A stretch of DNA of 6,423 bases, from NCBI GenBank assembly GCA_947305445.1, contig CAMZDU010000068.1, forward strand, positions 1 through 6,423, in the 5' to 3' direction. Below are positions 1-5,488 of this stretch, one piece after another. This DNA comes from an uncultured Selenomonadales bacterium (GTDB lineage Bacteria > Bacillota > Negativicutes > Selenomonadales > Selenomonadaceae). The stretch's first letter is position 1. The number at the start of each line of letters is the position of its first letter. The position numbers and the translations under genes are program-made. A model generated the notes under the pieces. It saw only the letters and a program-made list of their open reading frames with translations. It searched no databases and was not told where the DNA came from.

Positions 1-14
1 GAGAATTTCATTGA

Positions 15-32
15 CGGGAAAAATTTTTCCTG
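15..32. repeat. A/T-rich palindrome upstream of flagellin promoter
   Basis: The 14 bases at 17-30 form a perfect zero-loop palindrome (GG, five A, five T, CC). It extends to 15-32 with one G-T pair. It lies just upstream of the flagellin promoter and could be an UP-like A-tract element, a protein site, or the end of the preceding unit. There is no T-run after a loop, so it does not read as a normal terminator. Function unknown. Confidence 0.4.
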
Positions 33-51
33 TTAAAATTCCATTAAGGTT

Positions 52-78
52 TAATTATTTGCAGATAATTGCCGATAA
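52..78 (+). promoter_or_regulatory. Sigma-28 (FliA/SigD-type) promoter of the flagellin gene
   Basis: GCCGATAA at 71-78 is a perfect match to the -10 element of flagellar sigma-28 promoters. TAAT at 52-55 sits 15 nt upstream, where TAAA is expected, so the -35 half is imperfect. Transcription should start near 85, giving a leader of about 155 nt before the flagellin ATG. Late flagellar genes such as flagellin are classically transcribed by sigma-28, so position and gene agree. Confidence 0.8.
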
Positions 79-186
79 GATTTTCAGAACGTAATGAACG
101 ACATCAGTTGCAAATCTCGTTACGCGTGCGAGGTGCAGATTCGGGCGACGGCTCGAACGTGCAACACAGCTCGTTTGTTTGGCGGC

Positions 187-232
187 GGAAGGGAAACCGT
201 CGACAGTAAAAATTTTCTACACTCAAGGAGGA
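187..232 (+). promoter_or_regulatory. Flagellin leader with GGA motifs, possible CsrA target
   Basis: The untranslated leader has GGA motifs at 187-189 and 192-194, and two more (227-229 and 230-232) that coincide with the AAGGAGG ribosome binding site at 225-231. In Bacillus subtilis, CsrA represses flagellin (hag) translation by binding an upstream GGA site and one over the Shine-Dalgarno, and is antagonised by FliW. The spacing here allows the same arrangement. This is inference: neither csrA nor fliW is in the window, and the GGA motifs have not been shown to sit in hairpin loops. Confidence 0.3.
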
Positions 233-239
233 AACAATC

Positions 240-1547
240 ATGGCAATGGTAGTTAAGAACAACATGGGAGCTGTCCGTACGCTCAACACCCTCAATTCCA
301 ATAGCTCCACGTTGCAGAAAAGCTTGGCAAAAGTCTCCAGCGGCATGAAAATCAACAGTGCGCAGGACGACGCTTCGGGTTATGCGATTTCCGAGCGTAT
401 GCGCGTGAGAATTCGTGCACTCGATCAGGCCAATCAGAACGCTCAGAACGACTCTGCTTTGATGAAGACGGCAGAAGGAGCAGTCGGCAACACGGTTGAA
501 TTGCTCCGCGCTCTGAAAGAAAAAGCAATCAACGCGGCCAACGACTCGAACAGCGACGAAGACCGCAAGATCATTCAGAAGGAAATTGACCAGTTCATCG
601 ACCAGGTCGACGACAACGCGCTCACGCAATTCAACGGCAAATATCTCATTGACGGCTCGAAGAACAATGCGGTCAGTGCAACCAAGACCATCCTGCTCAA
701 TCAGAGTTTGTCCACCGCCAATACTAGTGCCAGTAAATTGACAGAGCTCAGTGACCGTGCCGGCAACTCCCTTGAGATTTTGAGTTCCGATAAGTATCAA
801 ATTTCTTGGGTCATTAACGGCAAAACTAACACTGCAAGCGGCCAGGTAGGTACTGGCACTAGTTTAAATAACTTGCTGTCTCTAGGCGGCGTTGCCAAAG
901 CTGTTGACAGTTACGGTAAAATTGCAGACGGCACGGACAAATTTGTTCAGCAAGTCTATTCACCGGACAAAACGGCGGGTGTCGCACTCTTGTCATCAAG
1001 TACAGGCGTGGCGTCACAGCTTTCCGGCTTCACAATCAGCATCATGGATCACGACGGCAACGTCAAGAAAGCGGCCAACGCGGCTCTCGACCAGTTCAAG
1101 CAGTATCAGCGTGCAGAGAACCAGACCGAAGGCGGCAACAAGGCTCTCAACTTCCACATTGGTTCGGAAGCCAACGTTGCAATCAAAGTCGGCTTGACTG
1201 ACATGCGCTCCGAAGCACTCGGCCTTAAAGGCAGTAGCGGCGACAGAATCATGGTCACGACGAAAGAGAACGCCAACGCGTCTATCAACGTCATTGAGAA
1301 TGCGCTGACAAAAGCACTCGACCAGCAGACGACAATCGGCGCAATCGAAGCTCGTCTCGAATACACCAGCACGAACTTGACGACTTCGAGCGAGAATGTC
1401 CAGGCGGCAGAGTCGACGATTCGCGATGCGGATATGGCAAAGGAAATGACCAACTACACGAAGGCAAATGTCCTTCTGCAGGCGGCACAGGCCATGCTTG
1501 CCCAGGCGAACCAGAACAGCTCTGCAGTTCTCAGCTTGCTCCAGTAA
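240..1547 (+). CDS. fliC/hag: Flagellin (flagellar filament protein)
   Basis: Structural subunit of the flagellar filament, exported through the flagellar type III apparatus and polymerised outside the cell. The 435 residues include a conserved N-terminal D0/D1 region (about 1-140, with SSGMKINSAQDDASGYAIS at 33-51 and FNGKYLIDGS at 131-140). A Thr/Ser/Ala/Gly-rich variable region runs from about 141 to 300. The conserved C-terminal D1/D0 region (about 303-435) contains AAESTIRDADMAKEM and ends SSAVLSLLQ. No cysteine is present, as usual for flagellins. The ATG at 240 has AAGGAGG eight bases upstream. A sigma-28 promoter precedes it and a terminator follows, so it is probably monocistronic. 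The alignment suggests loss of key TLR5-contact residues (A91 and K95 where Salmonella has R90 and L94). The variable region uses AGT, ACT, GGT and CTA codons more than the flanks. Family assignment is firm; the gene symbol depends on naming convention. Confidence 0.97.
   Translation: MAMVVKNNMGAVRTLNTLNSNSSTLQKSLAKVSSGMKINSAQDDASGYAISERMRVRIRALDQANQNAQNDSALMKTAEGAVGNTVELLRALKEKAINAANDSNSDEDRKIIQKEIDQFIDQVDDNALTQFNGKYLIDGSKNNAVSATKTILLNQSLSTANTSASKLTELSDRAGNSLEILSSDKYQISWVINGKTNTASGQVGTGTSLNNLLSLGGVAKAVDSYGKIADGTDKFVQQVYSPDKTAGVALLSSSTGVASQLSGFTISIMDHDGNVKKAANAALDQFKQYQRAENQTEGGNKALNFHIGSEANVAIKVGLTDMRSEALGLKGSSGDRIMVTTKENANASINVIENALTKALDQQTTIGAIEARLEYTSTNLTTSSENVQAAESTIRDADMAKEMTNYTKANVLLQAAQAMLAQANQNSSAVLSLLQ
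723..863. repeat. 13-bp perfect inverted repeat inside the flagellin variable region
   Basis: ACTAGTGCCAGTA at 723-735 is the exact reverse complement of TACTGGCACTAGT at 851-863, separated by 115 bp. Both arms are read in the same codon phase (Thr-Ser-Ala-Ser and Thr-Gly-Thr-Ser), and the 141-bp segment is 47 codons. It may be an invertible segment, a long-range mRNA stem, or chance in a low-complexity coding region. Confidence 0.6.
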
Positions 1548-1554
1548 ACCTGAC

Positions 1555-1570
1555 GCGTCCGCAAGGGCGC
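1555..1570 (+). other. GNRA-capped hairpin after the flagellin stop
   Basis: GCGTCC at 1555-1560 pairs with GGGCGC at 1565-1570 (one G-U) around a GCAA tetraloop. It lies 7 nt after the stop codon and before the terminator. A stable capped stem here could protect the 3' end of an abundant flagellin mRNA from exonucleases. There is no following T-run, so it is not itself a terminator. Confidence 0.5.
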
Positions 1571-1580
1571 ATTCCATACA

Positions 1581-1612
1581 AAGATCGTCGGCAAATGTCG
1601 GCGGTCTTTTTT
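1581..1612 (+). terminator. Rho-independent terminator of flagellin
   Basis: A 10-bp stem (1581-1590 with 1599-1608, two G-U pairs) encloses an 8-nt loop and runs into six T at 1607-1612. It lies 33 nt after the flagellin stop and separates the flagellin unit from the iron uptake operon. Confidence 0.85.
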
Positions 1613-1771
1613 CGTGCTAATAATGCATTCAGAATTGCGTAGTGATTCTATTTAACGGACTAATCAAGATACTGCTCCTTAACCACCGTCATTTTAAATA
1701 ACTCGTAAGACGCGAAATAAAGTCGTTTTTGACACCAATCGACCCGTGCCGAAAATTTTTTTCAAAACTTG
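1613..1771. other. Intergenic spacer, nothing supported
   Basis: About 160 bases between the flagellin terminator and the feo promoter are A/T-rich and hold no gene with a ribosome binding site on either strand. An open minus-strand stretch at 1660-1761 is too short and lacks start signals. No clear hairpin or riboswitch was recognised. Confidence 0.5.
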
Positions 1772-1800
1772 TTGATAATCATTTTTATCTATGATATACT
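1772..1800 (+). promoter_or_regulatory. Sigma-70-type promoter of feoAB
   Basis: TTGATA (1772-1777) and TATACT (1795-1800) are separated by exactly 17 nt. The TG at 1792-1793, one base before the -10, makes it an extended -10 promoter. Transcription should start near 1807, about 30 nt before the feoA TTG. A Fur-box candidate covers the -35 and the upstream spacer. Confidence 0.8.
1773..1787 (+). promoter_or_regulatory. Fur box over the feo promoter
   Basis: TGATAATCATTTTTA matches 12 of 14 defined positions of the 7-1-7 Fur consensus TGATAATnATTATCA, with a perfect left half. It overlaps the -35 element, so bound Fe-Fur would block RNA polymerase. Repression by Fe-Fur of ferrous iron uptake genes is well established in many bacteria. 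An H-NS-like or DtxR-type regulator cannot be ruled out from sequence alone, but the motif is of the Fur type. Confidence 0.75.
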
Positions 1801-1825
1801 TCGCACAATGAAAAAATTTTTCGGC

Positions 1826-1841
1826 GGAGGTGAAATTCTTG
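1826..1841 (+). promoter_or_regulatory. Ribosome binding site deciding the feoA TTG start
   Basis: GGAGG at 1826-1830 lies eight bases before TTG at 1839. The in-frame GTG at 1830 is part of this Shine-Dalgarno itself and cannot be the start, so TTG is chosen. The protein then begins MTLKDTQPG, the usual length for FeoA. Confidence 0.8.
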
Positions 1842-2069
1842 ACGCTTAAAGATACACAGCCCGGCATGGTCGTACGTATAGATTCGGTCGGCGAGTCGGA
1901 ACTCAAGCAACGGCTCATGACAATGGGGCTTCTTCCCGGCACACGCGTGGAAGTTTTAAACTCGGCACCGCTGGGCGACCCCATTGCAATTCGTCTGCGT
2001 TCGTATAACTTGGCAATGAGACGCGACGACGCCGCGCATATCGAAGTTTCGCAAGTGAAGGAGGCTTAA
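1839..2069 (+). CDS. feoA: Ferrous iron transport protein A (FeoA)
   Basis: Small cytosolic SH3-like protein of the Feo system, thought to interact with FeoB and modulate its GTPase-dependent Fe(II) transport. With the TTG start it is 76 residues, typical for the family. Family hallmarks are visible: an opening LKDTQPG segment, then RLMTMGLLPGTRVEV (about 25-39) and APLGDPIAIRLRSYNLAMR (about 43-61), ending DAAHIEVSQ. It is the first gene after the Fur-controlled promoter. Its stop is 3 nt before feoB, and the feoB ribosome binding site lies within the last feoA codons, so translation is probably coupled. A 13-codon ORF beginning at the predicted transcription start (1808-1849) overlaps its start region in another frame. 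Confidence 0.93.
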   Translation: MTLKDTQPGMVVRIDSVGESELKQRLMTMGLLPGTRVEVLNSAPLGDPIAIRLRSYNLAMRRDDAAHIEVSQVKEA

Positions 2070-2072
2070 GAC

Positions 2073-3974
2073 ATGGCAACATTATCCGTCGCATTGACGG
2101 GCAACCCCAATACAGGCAAGTCGACAATCTTTAACGAGCTGACCGGTGCGCGGCAAAAAATCGGCAACTGGCCCGGCGTCACCGTCGACAAGAAAGTCGG
2201 CCTTGTCGAATACAACGGCAGAAAAATTTCCGTAATCGATTTGCCCGGCACGTACTCAATCAACGCCCGCTCACAGGAAGAGCAGGTCGTCAGCGACTAT
2301 TTTAAACAGAACAAGCCCGATATCGTTGTCAACATAATTGATGCCGCAAACATTGCCCGCAATCTTTTCTTGACGATTCAGCTTATGGAGAACGGCATAC
2401 CGCTTATACTCAACTTGAACATGATGGACGAAGCGGAGCGTCACGGAATTAAAATTGACGTAAAAAAGTTGGAAGACGCTTTCGGTATGCCTGTGACAAA
2501 TACCGTCGGTCGGAGCAACAAGAGCGTCCGAAAACTTCTGGACGTGTTTACCAACGCCGTGATGACGAATTACAAGCCGAGCGCACTAATTACCGAACAC
2601 ATTGATCGCGTGCGCAACATTGAGCACAGCGGACTTGCCGCGTCGCAAATCGAGGAAGAAATTATTTCCGCACGCTATGACCTCATCGATAAAATTATGG
2701 CGAATGCTGTAACCGTCAACGCGGCGGGCAAGACGCTTACCGAAAAGCTCGACTCGTATTTGGCAAACGGCGTGTCGTCGCTGGTGATTATGGTCGTCGC
2801 GTTCTATCTGATGTTCCAAATTGCGTTTAACTGGATTGGCCAACCGCTCGCGGACGAATTGGGCGGCTTCTTCGAGGAAACACTTGCACCGGCGGCGGCA
2901 GAGGCAATGGAATCTGCCGGCGTCGCCGATTGGATGCAGTCGCTCGTATCGGACGGAATTATTACGGGCGTCGGTGCGGTGCTAAGTTTCGTGCCGCTGA
3001 TTTTTACGCTGTTTATCTGCTTGAGCTTTCTTGACGGCACGGGCTATATGGCTCGCGTCGCCTTCGTCATGGATCCGATTATGCGCCGCGCAGGCTTGAG
3101 CGGCAAAGGCATTATGCCGCTGATTATGGGCTTTGGTTGCGGCGTGCCGGCGATTATGGGGGCTCGTGCACTCGACACGCACAAGGACAGAATGATTTCA
3201 ATCCTCGTGACGCCGTTTTTAACATGCAATGCGAAAGTGCCGATTATCGCGTTGTTCGCGGCAATGTTCTTCCCCGACAACATTGCCAACGTCGTCTTCG
3301 CAATGTATTTTGTCGGAATAGTCACGGCGATTGTCATGGCGAAGGTTTTGAGCACGACAACTTTTAAAGAGCAACAGTCGACTTTCCTGCTGGAGTTGCC
3401 GCCGTATCGTCTGCCGGATATTAAAACTGTTCTGCTTGAAGCCTGGGACAAAGGCAAGGGCTACCTCATCAAAGCCGGCACGATTATTTTTGCAATGTCC
3501 GTGTTGATTTGGTTCCTCAGCAGTTTCAATTCAGACGGCATGACCGACGAAATGGATCAAAGTTATCTGGCGGGTATCGGCTCGACCACGGCTGCAGTTT
3601 TCGCGCCACAGGGCTTCGACACGTGGGAATCCGGCGCGGCAGTCGTCACGGGCGTTCTTGCCAAAGAGGCTGTCGTTTCGACAATGGGTATACTCTACGG
3701 CGCGGACGAACTTTCCACCGAAGACGAAGATATCGAAAACTCTGCGCAAGCACTTTTGGCCACGACAATGGGCGGCGCGTTTACTCCGCTGGCGGCGGTC
3801 GCGTTCATGGTCTTTACGCAACTTTACTCGCCATGCGTGACGGCACTCGGCACAATAAAAAAAGAAACTCAAAGCTGGAAGTGGATGGCTTTCGCCTTCT
3901 TCTACACGTGCGCGGTGGCTTGGGTCGCGTCACTTGTCGTCTATCAAGGCGGCAAACTTCTCGGCTTTGAATAA
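2073..3974 (+). CDS. feoB: Ferrous iron transport protein B (FeoB)
   Basis: Inner-membrane Fe(II) transporter with a cytosolic GTPase domain. In the 633 residues, the G domain shows G1 GNPNTGKST (10-18), G2 Thr37 in GVTVDKK, G3 DLPG (56-59) and G4 NMMD (116-119); G5 is poorly conserved. A helical GDI-like spacer follows (about 165-230, with ARYDLIDKI). The membrane part then contains two Gate-type segments. Conserved cysteines are seen in GFGCGVPA (C356), FLTCNAK (C385) and YSPCVTAL (C588), and the late AKEAVVSTMGILYG motif is present. It is shorter than E. coli FeoB (773) but within the range of Firmicutes proteins, and looks intact. AAGGAGG at 2058-2064 is eight bases before the ATG. It is co-transcribed with feoA under the Fur-type promoter. 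No feoC was recognised after it; a Cys-rich/HMA gene follows beyond a terminator. Confidence 0.97.
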   Translation: MATLSVALTGNPNTGKSTIFNELTGARQKIGNWPGVTVDKKVGLVEYNGRKISVIDLPGTYSINARSQEEQVVSDYFKQNKPDIVVNIIDAANIARNLFLTIQLMENGIPLILNLNMMDEAERHGIKIDVKKLEDAFGMPVTNTVGRSNKSVRKLLDVFTNAVMTNYKPSALITEHIDRVRNIEHSGLAASQIEEEIISARYDLIDKIMANAVTVNAAGKTLTEKLDSYLANGVSSLVIMVVAFYLMFQIAFNWIGQPLADELGGFFEETLAPAAAEAMESAGVADWMQSLVSDGIITGVGAVLSFVPLIFTLFICLSFLDGTGYMARVAFVMDPIMRRAGLSGKGIMPLIMGFGCGVPAIMGARALDTHKDRMISILVTPFLTCNAKVPIIALFAAMFFPDNIANVVFAMYFVGIVTAIVMAKVLSTTTFKEQQSTFLLELPPYRLPDIKTVLLEAWDKGKGYLIKAGTIIFAMSVLIWFLSSFNSDGMTDEMDQSYLAGIGSTTAAVFAPQGFDTWESGAAVVTGVLAKEAVVSTMGILYGADELSTEDEDIENSAQALLATTMGGAFTPLAAVAFMVFTQLYSPCVTALGTIKKETQSWKWMAFAFFYTCAVAWVASLVVYQGGKLLGFE

Positions 3975-4021
3975 ACACGGAGGCGCAATTATCTATAGAT
4001 GAATAATACCAAACATTTTAA

Positions 4022-4060
4022 CTGCTTGAGCGAAGAGATTTGATTGACACACTCAAGCAG
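4022..4060. repeat. Hairpin 1 in the feoB 3' region
   Basis: CTGCTTGAG (4022-4030) and CTCAAGCAG (4052-4060) are perfect 9-bp inverted copies separated by 21 nt. No T-run follows, so it is not an intrinsic terminator on its own. It could stabilise the feoAB mRNA 3' end or be part of a structured RNA with the next two hairpins. Confidence 0.6.
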
Positions 4061-4064
4061 GGAC

Positions 4065-4079
4065 GCCGAATGTGTCGGC
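4065..4079. repeat. Hairpin 2 in the feoB 3' region
   Basis: GCCGA (4065-4069) pairs with TCGGC (4075-4079) around the 5-nt loop ATGTG. It sits 5 nt after hairpin 1 and 16 nt before the terminator stem, making a row of three stems. Confidence 0.45.
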
Positions 4080-4087
4080 ATTGTGAT

Positions 4088-4133
4088 AAAAAAAAATCCC
4101 CGGCAAAATTTTTCGTCGGGGATAAATTTTTTT
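4088..4133 (+). terminator. Strong bidirectional terminator between feoB and the Cys-rich/HMA gene
   Basis: The stem ATCCCCGGC (4096-4104) with GTCGGGGAT (4115-4123), one G-U pair, has a 10-nt A/T loop. It is followed by seven T (4127-4133) and preceded by nine A (4088-4096), so it should work in both directions. It should end most feoAB transcripts and leave the downstream gene to readthrough or an unrecognised promoter. Confidence 0.88.
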
Positions 4134-4200
4134 GACTCGGCAAGCTGTTCACTGCTCGCCATTCACTAAACGAAAACCTGCAAATTTTGGAGATGATTTT

Positions 4201-4611
4201 ATGATTGCGACGATTGTTCTGGGAATTTTAATTGCGGCGGCGTTCGGCTACGGCTTGCACAAAATTTACCGCAGTTTCTTCAAAGGCGAAGCGGCGTGCT
4301 GTTCGGAGGATTGCTCAAGTTGCAACGGCGGCTGCTCCATGCAAAAAGCTCTCGACGACGGCTATCGTGCTCGCGTCGAAAAAATTAAACGCTTCCCCAT
4401 TCACCGCACCATTGACATTGACGGCATGACTTGCGAGAAATGTATCTTCAAAGTCGTGCGTGCGCTGGAAAAAATTGACGGCGTGACGATTGCGGCCGCC
4501 AGCTTGGAGAAACAGTCCGCGCAGGCCGGCTTAAGCAAAGATGTACCCGACGACGTGTTGCGCGAGGCGATTAACAAGGCGGGCTACTCCGCCGGTGCCG
4601 TCATCAATTAG
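4201..4611 (+). CDS. FeoB-associated-type Cys-rich membrane protein fused to an HMA metal-binding domain
   Basis: A 136-residue protein with two parts. Residues 2-19 form one hydrophobic membrane segment (IATIVLGILIAAAFGYGL). A short basic stretch and a Cys cluster follow (C33, C34, C38, C41, C45), resembling the FeoB-associated Cys-rich membrane protein family (Pfam FeoB_associated) often encoded beside feoB. Residues about 67-136 look like a heavy-metal-associated domain: TIDIDGMTCEKC with C78 and C81, helix FKVVRALEKIDGV, and a late AGYSAG. HMA domains bind soft metals such as Cu(I), Zn or Cd in chaperones and P-type ATPases. A role in handling iron, or in keeping other metals off FeoB, is inference. 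GGAG at 4189-4192 is eight bases before the ATG at 4201. A TTG-started extension from 4132 would begin in the terminator T-tract and is rejected. No clear promoter was found at 4134-4200. Confidence 0.85.
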   Translation: MIATIVLGILIAAAFGYGLHKIYRSFFKGEAACCSEDCSSCNGGCSMQKALDDGYRARVEKIKRFPIHRTIDIDGMTCEKCIFKVVRALEKIDGVTIAAASLEKQSAQAGLSKDVPDDVLREAINKAGYSAGAVIN

Positions 4612-4659
4612 GAACTTCGTCAATGTGAAATTAGGAATGACGAAGTTTCTAATTTCACA
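4611..4659. repeat. Two interlocked inverted repeats at the convergent gene junction
   Basis: Repeat a, AACTTCGTCA (4613-4622), pairs perfectly with TGACGAAGTT (4638-4647). Repeat b, TGTGAAATTAG (4624-4634), pairs perfectly with CTAATTTCACA (4649-4659) and can extend to 14 bp with an 8-nt loop. The order a-b-a'-b' makes the stems mutually exclusive or pseudoknot-forming. They fill the gap between the convergent 3' ends, and arm b' holds the kinase stop codon. There is no T-run after either stem, so a terminator role is possible but not canonical. Confidence 0.75.
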
Positions 4660-5488
4660 CTGAACCAAGTTCGGTTAAAAATTCTTCAAACGGCAAACCC
4701 CAATTCCACGGCAAGTCGAGCCGTTCGGCGTGCGCGATACACTTTGCAACGAAGTCGGCCGCCTTGCGTGTGGCGTCGGTTAAAGTTTCGCCGTTGAGCC
4801 AAGAAGCCGCCGCCACCGCGAAGAACGCATCGCCCGTGCCGGAACGATCTCCGCCGAGCTTGCGCGAAGTCACAAAATTTATTTGCCCATTCTCGAAAAC
4901 AAAATTGGTTATGCCGGAGCCGTCGTCCGCGTCGAGTGTCGCACCCGTAATTATCACACGCCCGCCGCGAGTTTTCGCCGCAATGTTGGCCGCCATCGTC
5001 GCCAAATCCGAATCACTCACGATGCCGCCCTCAGGATACGTCGTGCCCAAAAGCTCGCAAGCCTCCGTCAAATTCGGCGTGACAAGGTCGGCGAACTCCA
5101 ACAGTTCGCGCATACGTCGGCACATTTCCCGCGTGTAAGTTCGATAAAGTTTTCCGTGATCGCCCATCACCGGATCAATTATCACGGTCGCGGGAAAATT
5201 TTTTATCACGCGGCGGGTAATGTCAATCTGCGCGGCACTTCCCAAAAATCCCGTGGCAATCGCGTCGAAGGACAAATTATTTTTTTGCCAGCTGTCAACG
5301 TAACTTTCCATGCGGTCGGTGAAGTCGTCCATAAAATAATTTTCAAAGCCCGTGTGAACTGATAACAGCGCGGTCGGCAACGGACAGACTTGAATTTTCA
5401 GCGCGGAGATTATCGGCAGCTCGACGGCCACTGCGCAACGACCAAATCCCGTCACGTCGTTAATTAATGCAATTTTTTTCTGTCTCAA
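4655..5488 (-). CDS. pdxY: Pyridoxal/pyridoxamine kinase (PdxY/PdxK type, PfkB superfamily)
   Basis: Predicted cytosolic kinase phosphorylating vitamin B6 vitamers (pyridoxal, pyridoxamine, pyridoxine) with ATP in the PLP salvage pathway. The 277 residues match the family's usual length of about 280. Motifs seen: NDVTGFGRC (10-18), ALPIISAL-like [20 protein letters not shown] (23-42) and SVHTGF (43-48) for substrate binding; [11 protein letters not shown] (105-115); TPNLTEA (137-143); and the ribokinase-type anion hole and catalytic base [12 protein letters not shown] (212-223, D220). The start is TTG at 5488-5486, overlapping the queF stop by 4 nt. It is supported by GGAG (5500-5497) eight bases upstream, inside queF, so translation is likely coupled. 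The stop lies in an arm of the interlocked repeats. pdxY versus pdxK naming is not certain; a thiamine-pathway (ThiD-like) kinase is less likely given the N-terminal motifs. Confidence 0.9.
   Translation of the reverse strand: MRQKKIALINDVTGFGRCAVAVELPIISALKIQVCPLPTALLSVHTGFENYFMDDFTDRMESYVDSWQKNNLSFDAIATGFLGSAAQIDITRRVIKNFPATVIIDPVMGDHGKLYRTYTREMCRRMRELLEFADLVTPNLTEACELLGTTYPEGGIVSDSDLATMAANIAAKTRGGRVIITGATLDADDGSGITNFVFENGQINFVTSRKLGGDRSGTGDAFFAVAAASWLNGETLTDATRKAADFVAKCIAHAERLDLPWNWGLPFEEFLTELGSV

Noticed and set aside
120..800. 226-residue minus-strand ORF over the flagellin 5' half
   Set aside because: It lies antisense to a clearly real flagellin, in a frame that codon bias keeps open. 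It has no ribosome binding site and a Cys-rich, unlikely protein.
1014..1577. 187-residue minus-strand ORF over the flagellin 3' half
   Set aside because: Antisense shadow of the conserved flagellin C-terminus; it also runs across the terminator side and shows no domain.
1660..1761. Open minus-strand stretch in the flagellin-feo spacer, peptide ending VVKEQYLD
   Set aside because: The composition looks protein-like, but it is only 33 codons between stops, has an internal Met with no good ribosome binding site, and no recognisable family. It could be a gene remnant but cannot be supported.
1830..1838. GTG start for feoA
   Set aside because: The GTG is part of the GGAGGTGA Shine-Dalgarno itself; the TTG at 1839 has ideal spacing.
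3509..3970. 153-residue plus-strand ORF inside feoB
   Set aside because: Arg/Gly-rich out-of-frame shadow of the conserved FeoB C-terminus with no ribosome binding site.
3991..4000. ATCTATAGAT palindrome after feoB as an operator
   Set aside because: A 10-base palindrome in A/T-rich DNA is easily chance, and no promoter is nearby.
4044..4072. TTGACA at 4044-4049 as a promoter -35 for the accessory gene
   Set aside because: No -10-like hexamer lies 16-18 nt downstream, and a strong terminator follows before the gene.
4148..4167. Two TTCACT copies upstream of the accessory gene as a tandem repeat
   Set aside because: Only two 6-base copies at uneven sequence context; not enough for a repeat call.
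4132..4200. 23-residue N-terminal extension of the Cys-rich/HMA protein from a TTG
   Set aside because: It would start within the terminator T-tract without a ribosome binding site and would place hydrophilic residues before the membrane helix. ATG 4201 has GGAG at 8 nt.
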